Shown here in pieces: positions 1-6,874 of a stretch of DNA of 64,000 bases. A model generated the notes under the pieces. The model saw nothing but the letters and a program-made list of their open reading frames with translations. It ran no database searches and had not been told where the DNA came from. Both the position numbers and the translations under genes were made by a program. The stretch is from NCBI RefSeq assembly GCF_004216565.1, contig NZ_SGWV01000011.1, positions 248,001 to 312,000 on the forward strand. The letters are read 5' to 3'. Source of the DNA: Sphaerotilus mobilis. Its GTDB lineage: Bacteria > Pseudomonadota > Gammaproteobacteria > Burkholderiales > Burkholderiaceae_C. The stretch's first letter is position 1. Each line of letters starts with the position of its first letter.

Positions 1-237
1 CTCGACCGGCCGGTGCCACAACTGGATGCGGCCATCGGTGGGCGCCAGCAGGCCGGCGATCATCTTCAGCAGCGTGCTCTTGCCGCAGCCTGAAGGGCCC
101 AGCAGCGTGACGAACTCGCCTTCGCGGATCGACAGGTCAACCGGCAACAGCGCCCGCGTGCCATTGGGGTAGACCTGCTCGGCCGACATGATGTCGATGG
201 CCGGGACCGTGGGCGGGTCCGCGTCGGTGGCGGTCAT
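1..237 (-). CDS. ABC transporter ATP-binding protein, N-terminal part (cut by window edge)
   Basis: Only the first 79 residues are in the window. They read as the start of a nitrate/sulfonate/taurine-type ABC ATPase (SsuB/TauB group) that would power import from the cytoplasmic face. A Walker A motif GPSGCGKST lies near residue 49, preceded by the usual REGEFVTLL strand. The ATG overlaps the stop codon of the upstream oxygenase gene as ATGA, so the two genes are translationally coupled. The NMT1-type binding protein at 1285-2289 is the natural partner, and a permease gene probably lies just outside the left edge. The family is clear. The substrate is unknown, but the riboswitch-controlled context suggests a purine or a purine breakdown product. 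Confidence 0.9.
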   Translation of the reverse strand, partial: MTATDADPPTVPAIDIMSAEQVYPNGTRALLPVDLSIREGEFVTLLGPSGCGKSTLLKMIAGLLAPTDGRIQLWHRPVE

Positions 238-1208
238 GCGGTGTTCTCCGTGAGCGTGGTGCGGCGGTACATCTCGACGATGTGCTCGCCAGCGGTGATG
301 GGGGCATGGCGCGCCGGGTTGTCGGCGCTGCAGCAGGTCGGCAGCACCTCGACGCGGGCGTGGTAGTCGATGTCGAAGAAGTAGGCGATCGAGTGCCGGT
401 CCCGGCCGCTCTGGGCGTTGACCACCCGGTGCAGCGTGGAGCGGTAGGCGTCGTTGGTCCAGCGCTGCATCAGGTCGCCCAGGTTGACGACGAAGCTGCC
501 CTCGATCGGCCGCGCGTCCAGCCAGCGGCCGAGTTCGTCGCGCACCTGCAGGCCGCCGGCATCGTCTTGCGCCAGCAGCGTGATGCCGCCCCAGTCGGTG
601 TGTGCGCCCGAGCCGATCTGGTCATCGAGCTGGCTGGCCTGCTGCGGCGGGTAGTGCAGCAGCCGCAGGATCGGCATGGGGTCGTGCAGGAAGGGCTCGA
701 AATGCGTGCGCGGCAGGCCCAGGCCGAGGGCGATCAGGCCCATCAGGTGACGGCCCAGCCGCTCCATCGCGGCCGCATAGGTCTCGCAGGCCTGCCGAAA
801 GCCGGGCGCATGGGCCTCGTCCGGCCACAGGTTGGGGCCGTGGTTGGGCGTGCCGGCGCGCACCAGCGGGTCGTCCAGGCCACGTTCGGCGCCGAGGTAA
901 TAGCTCTCCTTGAGATCGGCGGGCCGACCGGCTTCGAGCGCCTGCCAGCCGATCGGGTCATAGCCGCGCTTGAGGCCGCCGGAGCGTTCGATGTGGCAGG
1001 CGTTCTTGATGGCCTCGGGCAGCTCGAAGTAGCGCCGATTGACCATGAACAGGTGGCTGATCAGGGCCAGCGGCACGCCGTGGCCGACCACGTAGAAGAA
1101 GCCGTGGCGGCGGCAGGCCGCGTCGATCTGGCGGGCCACGGCGCGCGGGCCGTCGGGATCGGTGCCGAAGCTCGGCGCAAGGTCGATGACGGGCAGGTTG
1201 GCTTGCAT
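234..1208 (-). CDS. isopenicillin N synthase family 2-oxoglutarate/Fe(II) dioxygenase
   Basis: A 324-residue soluble oxygenase of the isopenicillin-N-synthase-like fold. A DIOX_N-like half starts at PVIDLAPSF, and the 2OG-Fe(II) domain carries the iron ligands in HTDWGG (His and Asp) and in STLHRVVN (distal His). RDRHSIAYF supplies the Arg-x-Ser that binds the 2-oxoglutarate carboxylate. I chose the ATG at 1208 because ACGGAGAC stands just upstream; an in-frame extension of 23 residues looks unlike the family. It ends in a 4-base overlap with the ABC ATPase gene and follows the binding-protein gene by 76 bases, so it belongs to the riboswitch-led unit that starts near 4470. The substrate is not known. 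A purine or ureide is an inference from context only. Confidence 0.88.
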   Translation of the reverse strand: MQANLPVIDLAPSFGTDPDGPRAVARQIDAACRRHGFFYVVGHGVPLALISHLFMVNRRYFELPEAIKNACHIERSGGLKRGYDPIGWQALEAGRPADLKESYYLGAERGLDDPLVRAGTPNHGPNLWPDEAHAPGFRQACETYAAAMERLGRHLMGLIALGLGLPRTHFEPFLHDPMPILRLLHYPPQQASQLDDQIGSGAHTDWGGITLLAQDDAGGLQVRDELGRWLDARPIEGSFVVNLGDLMQRWTNDAYRSTLHRVVNAQSGRDRHSIAYFFDIDYHARVEVLPTCCSADNPARHAPITAGEHIVEMYRRTTLTENTA

Positions 1209-1284
1209 GCGGGTCTCCGTGTGGCCTGGGCGCGCGGCTTCTCGGGGAGGTCGCAGGCGCCCAGGCTGATAGGGCATGGCGACC

Positions 1285-2289
1285 TCAGGGCATGATCTTC
1301 AGGTCCTTGACGAACTCGGTGGTGTAGACCGTCTTGAGGTCGACCTTCGAGGCATCCAGCAGCTTGTTGGCGACCATCATGTCGTAGGTCTTTTTCATGC
1401 GCTCGTCGGTCATGATGCCGATGCCGAGCTTGGCGGCGTCCCCGCCCATGACCATGCCGGTCTCCTTCATCTTGGCGATGCCGTTGGCGATGACGTCGTC
1501 GGTCATGTTCGGGTTGTCCTTCTTGATCAGCGCATTGGCCGGTGACGGGTCCCCCGTGAGGTAGGACTTCCAGCCTTCCATCGTCGCCTTGACGAAGGCG
1601 GCCACCACGGCCTTGCGCTCCTTGACGGTCTTCTCCATGCAGACCACCGAGGTCGAGTAGGGCGGCCAGCCGAAGTCCGACAGCAGGAAGACGCTGGGCT
1701 TGAACTTGCCTTCCTTCTCGATCTTGAAGGGCTCGCTGGAGAGGTAGCCCTGCTGCGCGATCTCCTTGTCGGCCATGAAGGGCTGCACGTTGAAGGTGTA
1801 GGGCTTGGCCATGTCGTCGGTGTAGCCGTAGGTGGTCTTCAGCCACGGCCAGAAGGTCGAATGGGCCGACGAGGAGATCAGCACCGTCTTGCCCTTGAGG
1901 TCCTCCAGCTTCTTGACATGGGGGTGCGCCAGCAGCACCTGCGGGTCCTTCTGGAACGAGGCCGCGACCGTCATGGCCGGCACGCCCTGCTCGCGCGCCT
2001 TCATGGTCTGCGTGTCGTAGCCCATGTAGCAATCGGCCGCGCCGGCGGCGATCAGCTGCAGGCCGTTGACCTGCGGGCCGCCCATCTTCACGGTCACGTC
2101 CAGGCCGGCCTTCTTGTAGAGGCCGGTGGCGAGTGCCTGGTAGAAGCCGCCGTGTTCGGCCTGTGCGTACCAGTTGGTCAGGTAGGTGAACTTCTCCTGC
2201 GCCTGGGCTTGCGTGTGCGTGGCAAGGGCCACAGCACCGATCAGCATGAGACGGCCGAGGGTGCGCGACGAACGAAGGAACGTGGGCAT
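1285..2289 (-). CDS. NMT1/THI5-like ABC transporter substrate-binding protein
   Basis: A 334-residue periplasmic binding protein. A signal peptide is visible (basic start, LMLIGAVALATHTQAQA, then QEKFTYLTNW). The mature part has the SsuA/NMT1 pattern: YLTNWYAQAEHGGFYQALATG, a central LEDLKGKTVLI segment opening the second lobe, and a C-terminal helical tail. The start at 2289 is set by CGGAG about 8 bases upstream; a 30-residue upstream extension has no family resemblance. It lies in the unit led by the riboswitch at 4419-4470, between the creatininase-family gene and the oxygenase gene. Proteins of this family are the ones after which the NMT1 RNA motif was named, which agrees with the RNA found here. 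The ligand cannot be read from the sequence; a xanthine- or urate-related compound is inferred. Confidence 0.88.
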   Translation of the reverse strand: MPTFLRSSRTLGRLMLIGAVALATHTQAQAQEKFTYLTNWYAQAEHGGFYQALATGLYKKAGLDVTVKMGGPQVNGLQLIAAGAADCYMGYDTQTMKAREQGVPAMTVAASFQKDPQVLLAHPHVKKLEDLKGKTVLISSSAHSTFWPWLKTTYGYTDDMAKPYTFNVQPFMADKEIAQQGYLSSEPFKIEKEGKFKPSVFLLSDFGWPPYSTSVVCMEKTVKERKAVVAAFVKATMEGWKSYLTGDPSPANALIKKDNPNMTDDVIANGIAKMKETGMVMGGDAAKLGIGIMTDERMKKTYDMMVANKLLDASKVDLKTVYTTEFVKDLKIMP

Positions 2290-2375
2290 GGCGAGGCTCC
2301 GGGGTTGAGGTTGGGGACGGTGAATGTGTGGGTCTGCGGGGATGTGTGCGTGAGCGTGTTCTGGGGGAGCGCGCA

Positions 2376-3182
2376 TCAATCGACCTCCCGCGCTGGCCAG
2401 TCCAGCCGGTGCAGGTCGGTGATGGCAGCGGCCCAGCTGTCGGCCAGCGAGTCGAGGATGGCGAGGCCCTGCTCGCGCGTGGCCGGGTGCGGGTCGCCGA
2501 TGACGCCGCTCGGGCCGAAGTCGCGGGCGACCCAGGCGGCGGTGGGCCGGCCGTCGGGTGACAGCGAACGCGGGAACTCGCGCGGGTAGTGCGCCACCGC
2601 CCGGTCCATGTGGACCGTCTCGGGCGCCAGCGCCAGGATCAGCGCGGTCTCGGCATGGCCAGCGTGCATGGCCAGGCGGCGCTCGCGTTCATCGAGGTAG
2701 CGGTGGGCCACATTCGGCACGCGCCAGGTGAAGTGCGGCACGACCACGAAGTCGCCGTGGCGCAGCCGCAGCGCACGGGCTGCCATGTCCATCACCTGCG
2801 GCTGGCCGCCGTGGGCATTGACGATCAGCAGCTTGCGAAAGCCCGCCCGCCAGACCGACTCGCCGATGTCCTCGACCAGGGCCTGCAGCGTCGCGCCACT
2901 GGTCGTCAGCGTGCCCGGGAAGTGTGTGTGTTCATCGGACTTGCCGTAGGTCAGCGGGGGCAGCGCATAGGCCGGCACGGCCGCATCCAGCCGCTGCAGC
3001 GCCGCGCCAACGACACCGGCGGCGATCAGCGCATCGACCGCGCAGGGCAGGTGCGGGCCATGCTGCTCGATGGTGCCCGCGGCCAGCACGATCACCGTGT
3101 TGGCACGGTCGGGCAGGGCCTCGATGGCCGTCCAGCTCAGATAGGGCAGGAAGCGGTGCGGGGGGATGTCGCCATGCAGCAT
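2376..3182 (-). CDS. creatininase family protein
   Basis: A 268-residue metal-dependent amidohydrolase of the creatininase/formamide-hydrolase family. The hallmark GTIEQHGPHLP (Glu and His metal ligands) is near residue 40, followed by an Asp in CAVDALI, VNAHGG in the middle and HAGHAETALI further on. That last motif replaces the usual HAGExET. These enzymes hydrolyse cyclic or linear amides and include creatininase and the riboflavin-pathway formamide hydrolase. The ATG at 3182 is preceded by CCAGGAGTGACCCG, a good ribosome site. It sits 20 bases after the RidA gene and 86 bases before the binding-protein gene in the riboswitch-led unit. In that setting it could open a purine-derived ring or ureide, but this is inference and creatinine itself is not excluded. 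Confidence 0.87.
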   Translation of the reverse strand: MLHGDIPPHRFLPYLSWTAIEALPDRANTVIVLAAGTIEQHGPHLPCAVDALIAAGVVGAALQRLDAAVPAYALPPLTYGKSDEHTHFPGTLTTSGATLQALVEDIGESVWRAGFRKLLIVNAHGGQPQVMDMAARALRLRHGDFVVVPHFTWRVPNVAHRYLDERERRLAMHAGHAETALILALAPETVHMDRAVAHYPREFPRSLSPDGRPTAAWVARDFGPSGVIGDPHPATREQGLAILDSLADSWAAAITDLHRLDWPAREVD

Positions 3183-3202
3183 CGGGTCACTCCTGGGTGG
3201 GG

Positions 3203-3664
3203 CTATGCATCGGGCGTGCCGAGCCAGACGGTGGCCTCGACCTCGACCAGGATGTCCGGCGACGGCAGCATCGCGCTGACCTCCACCACGGTCGACGCGG
3301 GCGGCAGGCCGGGGAAGAAGAGCTTGCGCACGCGGCTGTAGTTCGGGAAGTGGTCCAGGTCGCGGAAGTACTGCACCAGCTTGACGACCTGGTCCATGCG
3401 CGCACCGGCGCTCTCCACCGTGGCGCGGATGCGGTCCAGCACATACCAACTCTGCGCCAGGATCGGCCCCTCGCGCCAGTCGGTCGAAAACTCGTGGCTG
3501 CGCCCGAGCAGCGCCTGGGCCTCGGGCGGGATGTCGTCATAGCCGCGCACGATGCGGCCGGCGGCCGGATCGACCGCGATCACGCCCGACAGCAGCAGCC
3601 AGTCGCCACAACGCCGATAGGCGCTGTAGCGGGCCAAGGGTTGGGCGATGTCCTGCGTGTTCAT
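3203..3664 (-). CDS. RidA family (YjgF/YER057c/UK114) protein
   Basis: A 153-residue member of the RidA superfamily, small trimeric proteins that hydrolyse reactive enamine/imine intermediates or act in catabolic pathways (RutC is the pyrimidine example). The conserved core is visible as LLLSGVIAVDP near the N-terminus, DRIRATVESAGARMDQVVKL in the middle and STVVEVSAML toward the end. Two ATGs lie six bases apart. GAGGAGG directly abuts the upstream one at 3670, leaving no spacing, and is at proper distance from the one at 3664, so the latter is chosen. It lies 11 bases downstream of the flavodoxin-like gene and 20 bases upstream of the creatininase-family gene. A role in clearing an unstable imine made by one of the neighbouring oxygenases is plausible but unproven. 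Confidence 0.88.
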   Translation of the reverse strand: MNTQDIAQPLARYSAYRRCGDWLLLSGVIAVDPAAGRIVRGYDDIPPEAQALLGRSHEFSTDWREGPILAQSWYVLDRIRATVESAGARMDQVVKLVQYFRDLDHFPNYSRVRKLFFPGLPPASTVVEVSAMLPSPDILVEVEATVWLGTPDA

Positions 3665-3675
3665 CGGCATCCTCC

Positions 3676-4287
3676 TCAGGCGCGCACCCGCGACAGCGTG
3701 TGGCGCACACGCGCCAGGAAACGGCTGCGGTCCGCGTGACTGGCATAGTTCATCGCATGCAGCTGCAGCCAGGTGGTGCGGCAGCCACGGGCATACAGCG
3801 GCTTCAGGCCGCGCAGGAACAGGCGCCGGCCCGGGTCGCCGATCCAGCGCAGCCACCACCACGGCGAGCCCGAGGTCGTGATGCCGCAGAACCAGCGGAT
3901 GTTGGTCAGCGCGCCGACGATCGGCCGGTGCCGCGAGCCGCCCAGGCCGAAGCTCACGCCCGGCAGGAAGACCCGGTCCAGCCAGCCCTTGAGCAGGGCC
4001 GGCGGGCCGTACATCCAGGTCGGGTAGACGACCACCCAGCCCTCGGCCCAACGCAGCGCGTCCACATGGGGCTGCACCGCCGCGATGTTGCGGTCGGTGT
4101 CGACCAGGTAGCTGCGCTTCTCATCCGGGCTCAGCACCGGGTCGAACTGGCCTTGCGCATGCAGGGCGTAGAGGTCGACCTCGCGCAGCTCGTGGCCAGC
4201 CTCGCGCAGGGCGTCCGCTGCCGTCTGCCGCAGCGCGGCGCTGTAGCTGTTTGGATCGGGGTGGCACCAGAGCAGCAGGATCTTCAC
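3676..4287 (-). CDS. NAD(P)H-dependent flavodoxin-like oxidoreductase (Flavodoxin_2 / MdaB-KefF type)
   Basis: A 203-residue flavoprotein of the NQO1/MdaB/KefF type. The first strand KILLLWCHPDP with NSYSAALR forms the FMN/FAD phosphate loop, and WVVVYPTWMYGPPALLKGWLDRVF is the classic second signature of the family near residues 85-110. The chosen GTG at 4287 gives the normal family N-terminus; there is no good Shine-Dalgarno sequence, and upstream GTG starts would add unrelated residues. It is the first gene after the riboswitch at 4419-4470, about 130 bases downstream of it. Known relatives reduce quinones or other small electrophiles with NAD(P)H. Whether it also feeds electrons to the neighbouring Rieske oxygenase is speculative, since Rieske reductases normally carry an iron-sulfur centre and none is visible here. 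Confidence 0.86.
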   Translation of the reverse strand: MKILLLWCHPDPNSYSAALRQTAADALREAGHELREVDLYALHAQGQFDPVLSPDEKRSYLVDTDRNIAAVQPHVDALRWAEGWVVVYPTWMYGPPALLKGWLDRVFLPGVSFGLGGSRHRPIVGALTNIRWFCGITTSGSPWWWLRWIGDPGRRLFLRGLKPLYARGCRTTWLQLHAMNYASHADRSRFLARVRHTLSRVRA

Positions 4288-4387
4288 GGTGGACGTGCGT
4301 CGGTTCTTGATCAGGTCGATGCCGCACCCGCGCGCTGCGCGGCCACTGCCGCGACGGGTCACGCCGGGTGCAACACCAGAACTTGGC

Positions 4388-4408
4388 GTGGCTCACGCGA
4401 TGAGCCAC
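4388..4408. repeat. hairpin between riboswitch and first gene, containing a 17-base palindrome
   Basis: A perfect 8-base-pair stem (GTGGCTCA / TGAGCCAC) with a five-base loop lies just downstream of the riboswitch core, on the minus strand. No T-run follows, so it is not a standard terminator. Its core GGCTCA-N5-TGAGCC recurs at 5788, 10479 and 49672. Confidence 0.6.
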
Positions 4409-4418
4409 ACCGGCTGGT

Positions 4419-4470
4419 CAAGAGCAATTTCCTGCCACCCGAGGCGGGTGGCTGAACGCTTCTACTCTTG
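4419..4470 (-). promoter_or_regulatory. NMT1-motif RNA (xanthine/urate riboswitch), copy 1
   Basis: Read on the minus strand, the element has a P1 stem CAAGAG(U)/(G)CUCUUG, a 5' internal-loop strand AGAAGCGUUCA, a perfect P2 hairpin GCCACCCG-CCU-CGGGUGGC, and a 3' loop strand AGGAAAUU. This architecture and both loop strands match my memory of the NMT1 RNA motif, reported as a xanthine/uric-acid riboswitch upstream of NMT1-type transporters and purine genes. The same loop strands occur in the second copy at 5649-5718, with different stems. It precedes the flavodoxin-RidA-creatininase-transporter-oxygenase unit by about 130 bases. The stems and loops are seen; ligand and switching mode are inferred from the family. 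Confidence 0.85.
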
Positions 4471-4575
4471 TGCGAGATCAATGCATGGGCCGTGCCAGCC
4501 GTGTATCGCGGGGATCGTGGCCTTCATGCACCGGCGACAGGCGCGGTGCACCGGGACACATCGCCGCGACCAACC

Positions 4576-5607
4576 TCAGCGGTGCACCTCGGACTCGCCG
4601 TGGCGCGCCAGCAGTTCCATCAGGTGCTTGCGGATCAGCATGCCGGGCCGGTCGCTGTCCATCGAGAACTCGACGCCGCGCCGGCGTGTGTCGACCAGCG
4701 CGTCCGGATCGGTCGACTCCAGGATGGCCTTGTCCTCGCGCGTGATCTCGGCATCGAAGTCGATCAGCAGTTGCGCCGGGCAGTCTTCCTCGGTGTCGTT
4801 GCGGAACAGCCATTGGCAGAGCTGGATGTGGCCGTCGTCGATGGGCGTGAAGCAGTTGATGATGACGTGGCGCACCCCGCCGGGGTACTCGATGTCCAGC
4901 CGGCGCGAGAAGGGCAGGTAGTAGGCATTGCGCATGTGGCGCGTGGTGATGGGCTCGCTCACGCCGCTGATGCGCTGAAAGGCGGGCGGGTTGACGGCGG
5001 CGATCACCGTCTCGGCATGGAAGCCGGCCTCGGTCGTCACCAGCTCGTAGCGGCTCGGCGCCGGCTGGGCCGCGACGCCGAAGGTCGCGCGGTGCACGAA
5101 GCTGAAGTGCGAGTTGTCGAAGCTGTTCTCCAGCGCCCGCAGCGGGCTGCAGGCCCAGGTCTCGTGGAACTGGAAGATGGTGCGCCAGCCCGGCGCGCCG
5201 AACTCGGGGATGTCGGGGATGTCGGCCAGCGGCGCCTCGTCCGGGCCGACCAGCGCGACCCAGGCATAGCCGTGGCGGGCCACGCAGCGATACGCGGGCG
5301 TGCAGTAGTCGGGCGGGATGGCCCGCTCGGGCGGGTACTGCGGGATCTCGATGACACGACCGCTGCGGTCATAGCGCCAGCCGTGATAGCCGCACTGGAT
5401 CGTGCCGCCCTTGCACCAGCCCAGGGACAGCTTGGCGGTGCGGTGGCAGCAGCGGTCCTTCAGCGCGGCGGGTTGGCCGTGTTCATCGAGGAAGAGCACG
5501 ATCGCCTCGCCCAGCAGCGTGAACGGACGCGGTCCGTCGGCCAGGTCGGTCAAGGGCATCACGGCGTGCCAGAAGCGGCGGAAGACGGCTTGTTGCGCGG
5601 TCAGCAT
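4576..5607 (-). CDS. Rieske [2Fe-2S] aromatic-ring-hydroxylating-type oxygenase, alpha subunit
   Basis: A 343-residue Rieske non-heme iron oxygenase. The Rieske centre is CCHR followed about 16 residues later by CGYHGWRYD (pattern C-x-H...C-x2-H) at residues 49-72. The mononuclear iron site is marked by FDNSHFSFVHRATFG near residue 160. Length and layout fit single-component-type terminal oxygenases such as the vanillate, N-methylxanthine (NdmA) or HpxD relatives. The ATG at 5607 has AAGGAG eight bases upstream. A riboswitch at 5649-5718 sits in its leader, so xanthine or urate probably controls it. No ferredoxin-reductase partner is adjacent. A purine substrate is inferred from the riboswitch and from purine-acting Rieske relatives; the exact reaction is unknown. 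Confidence 0.88.
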   Translation of the reverse strand: MLTAQQAVFRRFWHAVMPLTDLADGPRPFTLLGEAIVLFLDEHGQPAALKDRCCHRTAKLSLGWCKGGTIQCGYHGWRYDRSGRVIEIPQYPPERAIPPDYCTPAYRCVARHGYAWVALVGPDEAPLADIPDIPEFGAPGWRTIFQFHETWACSPLRALENSFDNSHFSFVHRATFGVAAQPAPSRYELVTTEAGFHAETVIAAVNPPAFQRISGVSEPITTRHMRNAYYLPFSRRLDIEYPGGVRHVIINCFTPIDDGHIQLCQWLFRNDTEEDCPAQLLIDFDAEITREDKAILESTDPDALVDTRRRGVEFSMDSDRPGMLIRKHLMELLARHGESEVHR

Positions 5608-5648
5608 GGGGTCTCCTTCCGGTCGGGTGGACCAGCGTGGTGAAGGGA

Positions 5649-5718
5649 ACCGAGCAATTTCCGGCCGCACGCAGCACCGGCCTCGGGCCAGGTGCGGGGG
5701 TGAACGCTTCTACTCGAC
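5649..5718 (-). promoter_or_regulatory. NMT1-motif RNA (xanthine/urate riboswitch), copy 2
   Basis: On the minus strand a P1 stem GUCGAGU/GCUCGGU (with G-U pairs) encloses the same internal-loop strands as copy 1: AGAAGCGUUCA on the 5' side and GGAAAUU on the 3' side. P2 is longer here: CCGCAC/GUGCGG closed over an inner GGCC-CGA-GGCC hairpin. The 3' end of the element lies about 25 bases before the AAGGAG ribosome site of the Rieske oxygenase gene, close enough for control of translation initiation. Identity of both loops while stems and loop lengths differ is the pattern expected of a conserved ligand pocket. Confidence 0.85.
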
Positions 5719-5753
5719 GTGCAGCGGTCTTTGCAGGTCGCGTGCCAGGCATG

Positions 5754-5780
5754 AAAAAAGCCGCCCGAAGGGGCGGCTTT
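5754..5780 (-). terminator. intrinsic terminator of the cold-shock gene
   Basis: On the minus strand GCCGCCC-CTTC-GGGCGGC is followed by six T residues. It stands 57 bases past the stop codon of the cold-shock gene and upstream of the riboswitch-led Rieske gene, so it separates the two units. Confidence 0.85.
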
Positions 5781-5787
5781 CGCATCA

Positions 5788-5804
5788 GGCTCATCGACTG
5801 AGCC
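5788..5804. repeat. 17-base palindromic repeat GGCTCA-N5-TGAGCC
   Basis: The site reads GGCTCATCGACTGAGCC, a six-base-pair stem with a five-base loop. It lies between the cold-shock stop codon and its terminator. An identical 17-mer occurs at 10479-10495 inside a coding sequence; related copies are at 4390-4406 and 49672-49688. Confidence 0.6.
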
Positions 5805-5836
5805 ACCCGCAGCGCGGGCGGCTGGTCGTGGGCTGA

Positions 5837-6052
5837 TTACATCGGCTTGATGTTCGCGGCTTGCAGGCCCTTCGGGCCTTGCTTGACTTCGAACTCGACC
5901 TTCTGGTTTTCCTGCAGGCTGCGGAAGCCGCCGCCGTTGCGGATTTCGCTGTGGTGGGCGAACAGGTCCTTGGAGCCGTCAGCCGGCGTGATGAAGCCGA
6001 AGCCCTTGCCGTCGTCGAACCACTTGACCGTGCCTTGTTGAGTCGTGCTCAT
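5837..6052 (-). CDS. cold-shock domain protein (CspA family)
   Basis: A 71-residue single cold-shock domain that binds single-stranded RNA/DNA and acts as an RNA chaperone or antiterminator. Both RNP motifs are present: KGFGFITP (RNP1) and DLFAHHSEI (RNP2), after the typical [10 protein letters not shown] start. Length equals that of family members. The ATG at 6052 has AAAGGA about 9 bases upstream. The gene is monocistronic, with its own terminator at 5754-5780 and a spacer of some 270 bases to the preceding gene that can hold the long leader usual for cold-shock genes. It separates two parts of the purine island and has no evident link to them. Confidence 0.95.
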   Translation of the reverse strand: MSTTQQGTVKWFDDGKGFGFITPADGSKDLFAHHSEIRNGGGFRSLQENQKVEFEVKQGPKGLQAANIKPM

Positions 6053-6324
6053 GGGAGTTTCCTTTGTGTGTGTCGGAAAAAACAAAAACACCCGCCGGCA
6101 AACGCCTGCGGGGACAGCAACACTCAAGAAACGTCAAACCGGGAGTTGGAAGACTTGGCCGGCGGTGATCGGTGCAACCTGCGAGAGGTTGTGAACCACT
6201 GCGGAAGAGGAGCAAGACCTTGAAGAAACGGCCTTGGTGCATGTCTGTGGCTGCAGGATAGCCTGTTTGTGCGGGGTAGCACCCATTTATTTATGGCGAG
6301 CACACATCAGTGGGTGATGCGGCC

Positions 6325-6843
6325 TCAGCGCAGGCGCCAGAAATCACGGTGCAGCGCGGCGATCTCGTCTTCGACCTCGGGCACCGGGCCCCAGACGCCG
6401 ATGGCCTTCTGGCCGCGTGCGAAGACATCGCGGCAGGGCAGGTCCAGCGTCGGGTTCTCGGCGTGGTTGCCGGTCAGGTGGAGCAGGCGGGCCTCGGACA
6501 TGCCGTAGACCAGCCGGCCGATGTGGGCCCAGTACTGCGTGCCGGCACACATGCAGCAGGGCTCGACGGTGGTCACCAGCGTGCTGCGCCAGAGCGTGTG
6601 GGCATCGAAGCGGCGGGCCGCCTCGCGCGCCAGCACCGCCTCGGCATGGTTGACGCTGTCGACGTTGCCCTGCGTGAGCAGCACCGTCTCGCCGTCCGGC
6701 CCGATCAACAGCGCACCGAAGGGGTGATGGCCTTGTGCCAGTGCCTGTGCGGCGATGTCGTTGGCGGCGCGCAGCCAGCGCGCCAGCTGGGCTGGAGTAG
6801 GAGCGGGCGTAGGGGCGGCAGTAGGGTCGTCGGGTGTCGTCAT
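6325..6843 (-). CDS. zinc-dependent nucleobase/nucleoside deaminase, guanine-deaminase-like
   Basis: A 172-residue cytidine/deoxycytidylate-deaminase-fold enzyme. The zinc site is complete: VNHAEAVLA (His ligand and catalytic Glu) near residue 70, and VEPCCMCAG (two Cys) near residue 100. The HAE plus PCxMC pattern followed by YWAHIGRLVYG resembles the GuaD/tRNA-adenosine-deaminase branch, which includes bacterial guanine deaminases that make xanthine. It lies 31 bases after the permease gene on the same strand, at the far end of a purine-catabolic run, which favours guanine to xanthine. No strong Shine-Dalgarno is visible before the ATG at 6843. Other deamination substrates cannot be excluded. 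Confidence 0.85.
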   Translation of the reverse strand: MTTPDDPTAAPTPAPTPAQLARWLRAANDIAAQALAQGHHPFGALLIGPDGETVLLTQGNVDSVNHAEAVLAREAARRFDAHTLWRSTLVTTVEPCCMCAGTQYWAHIGRLVYGMSEARLLHLTGNHAENPTLDLPCRDVFARGQKAIGVWGPVPEVEDEIAALHRDFWRLR

Positions 6844-6874
6844 GGCAACAGTCTGCCGTCTCGCTCGTCGCGCT

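Noticed and set aside
3676-4362. An upstream GTG at 4362 as start of the flavodoxin-like protein
   Set aside because: It would add 25 residues unlike the family; the GTG at 4287 gives the normal first strand KILLLWCHPDP.
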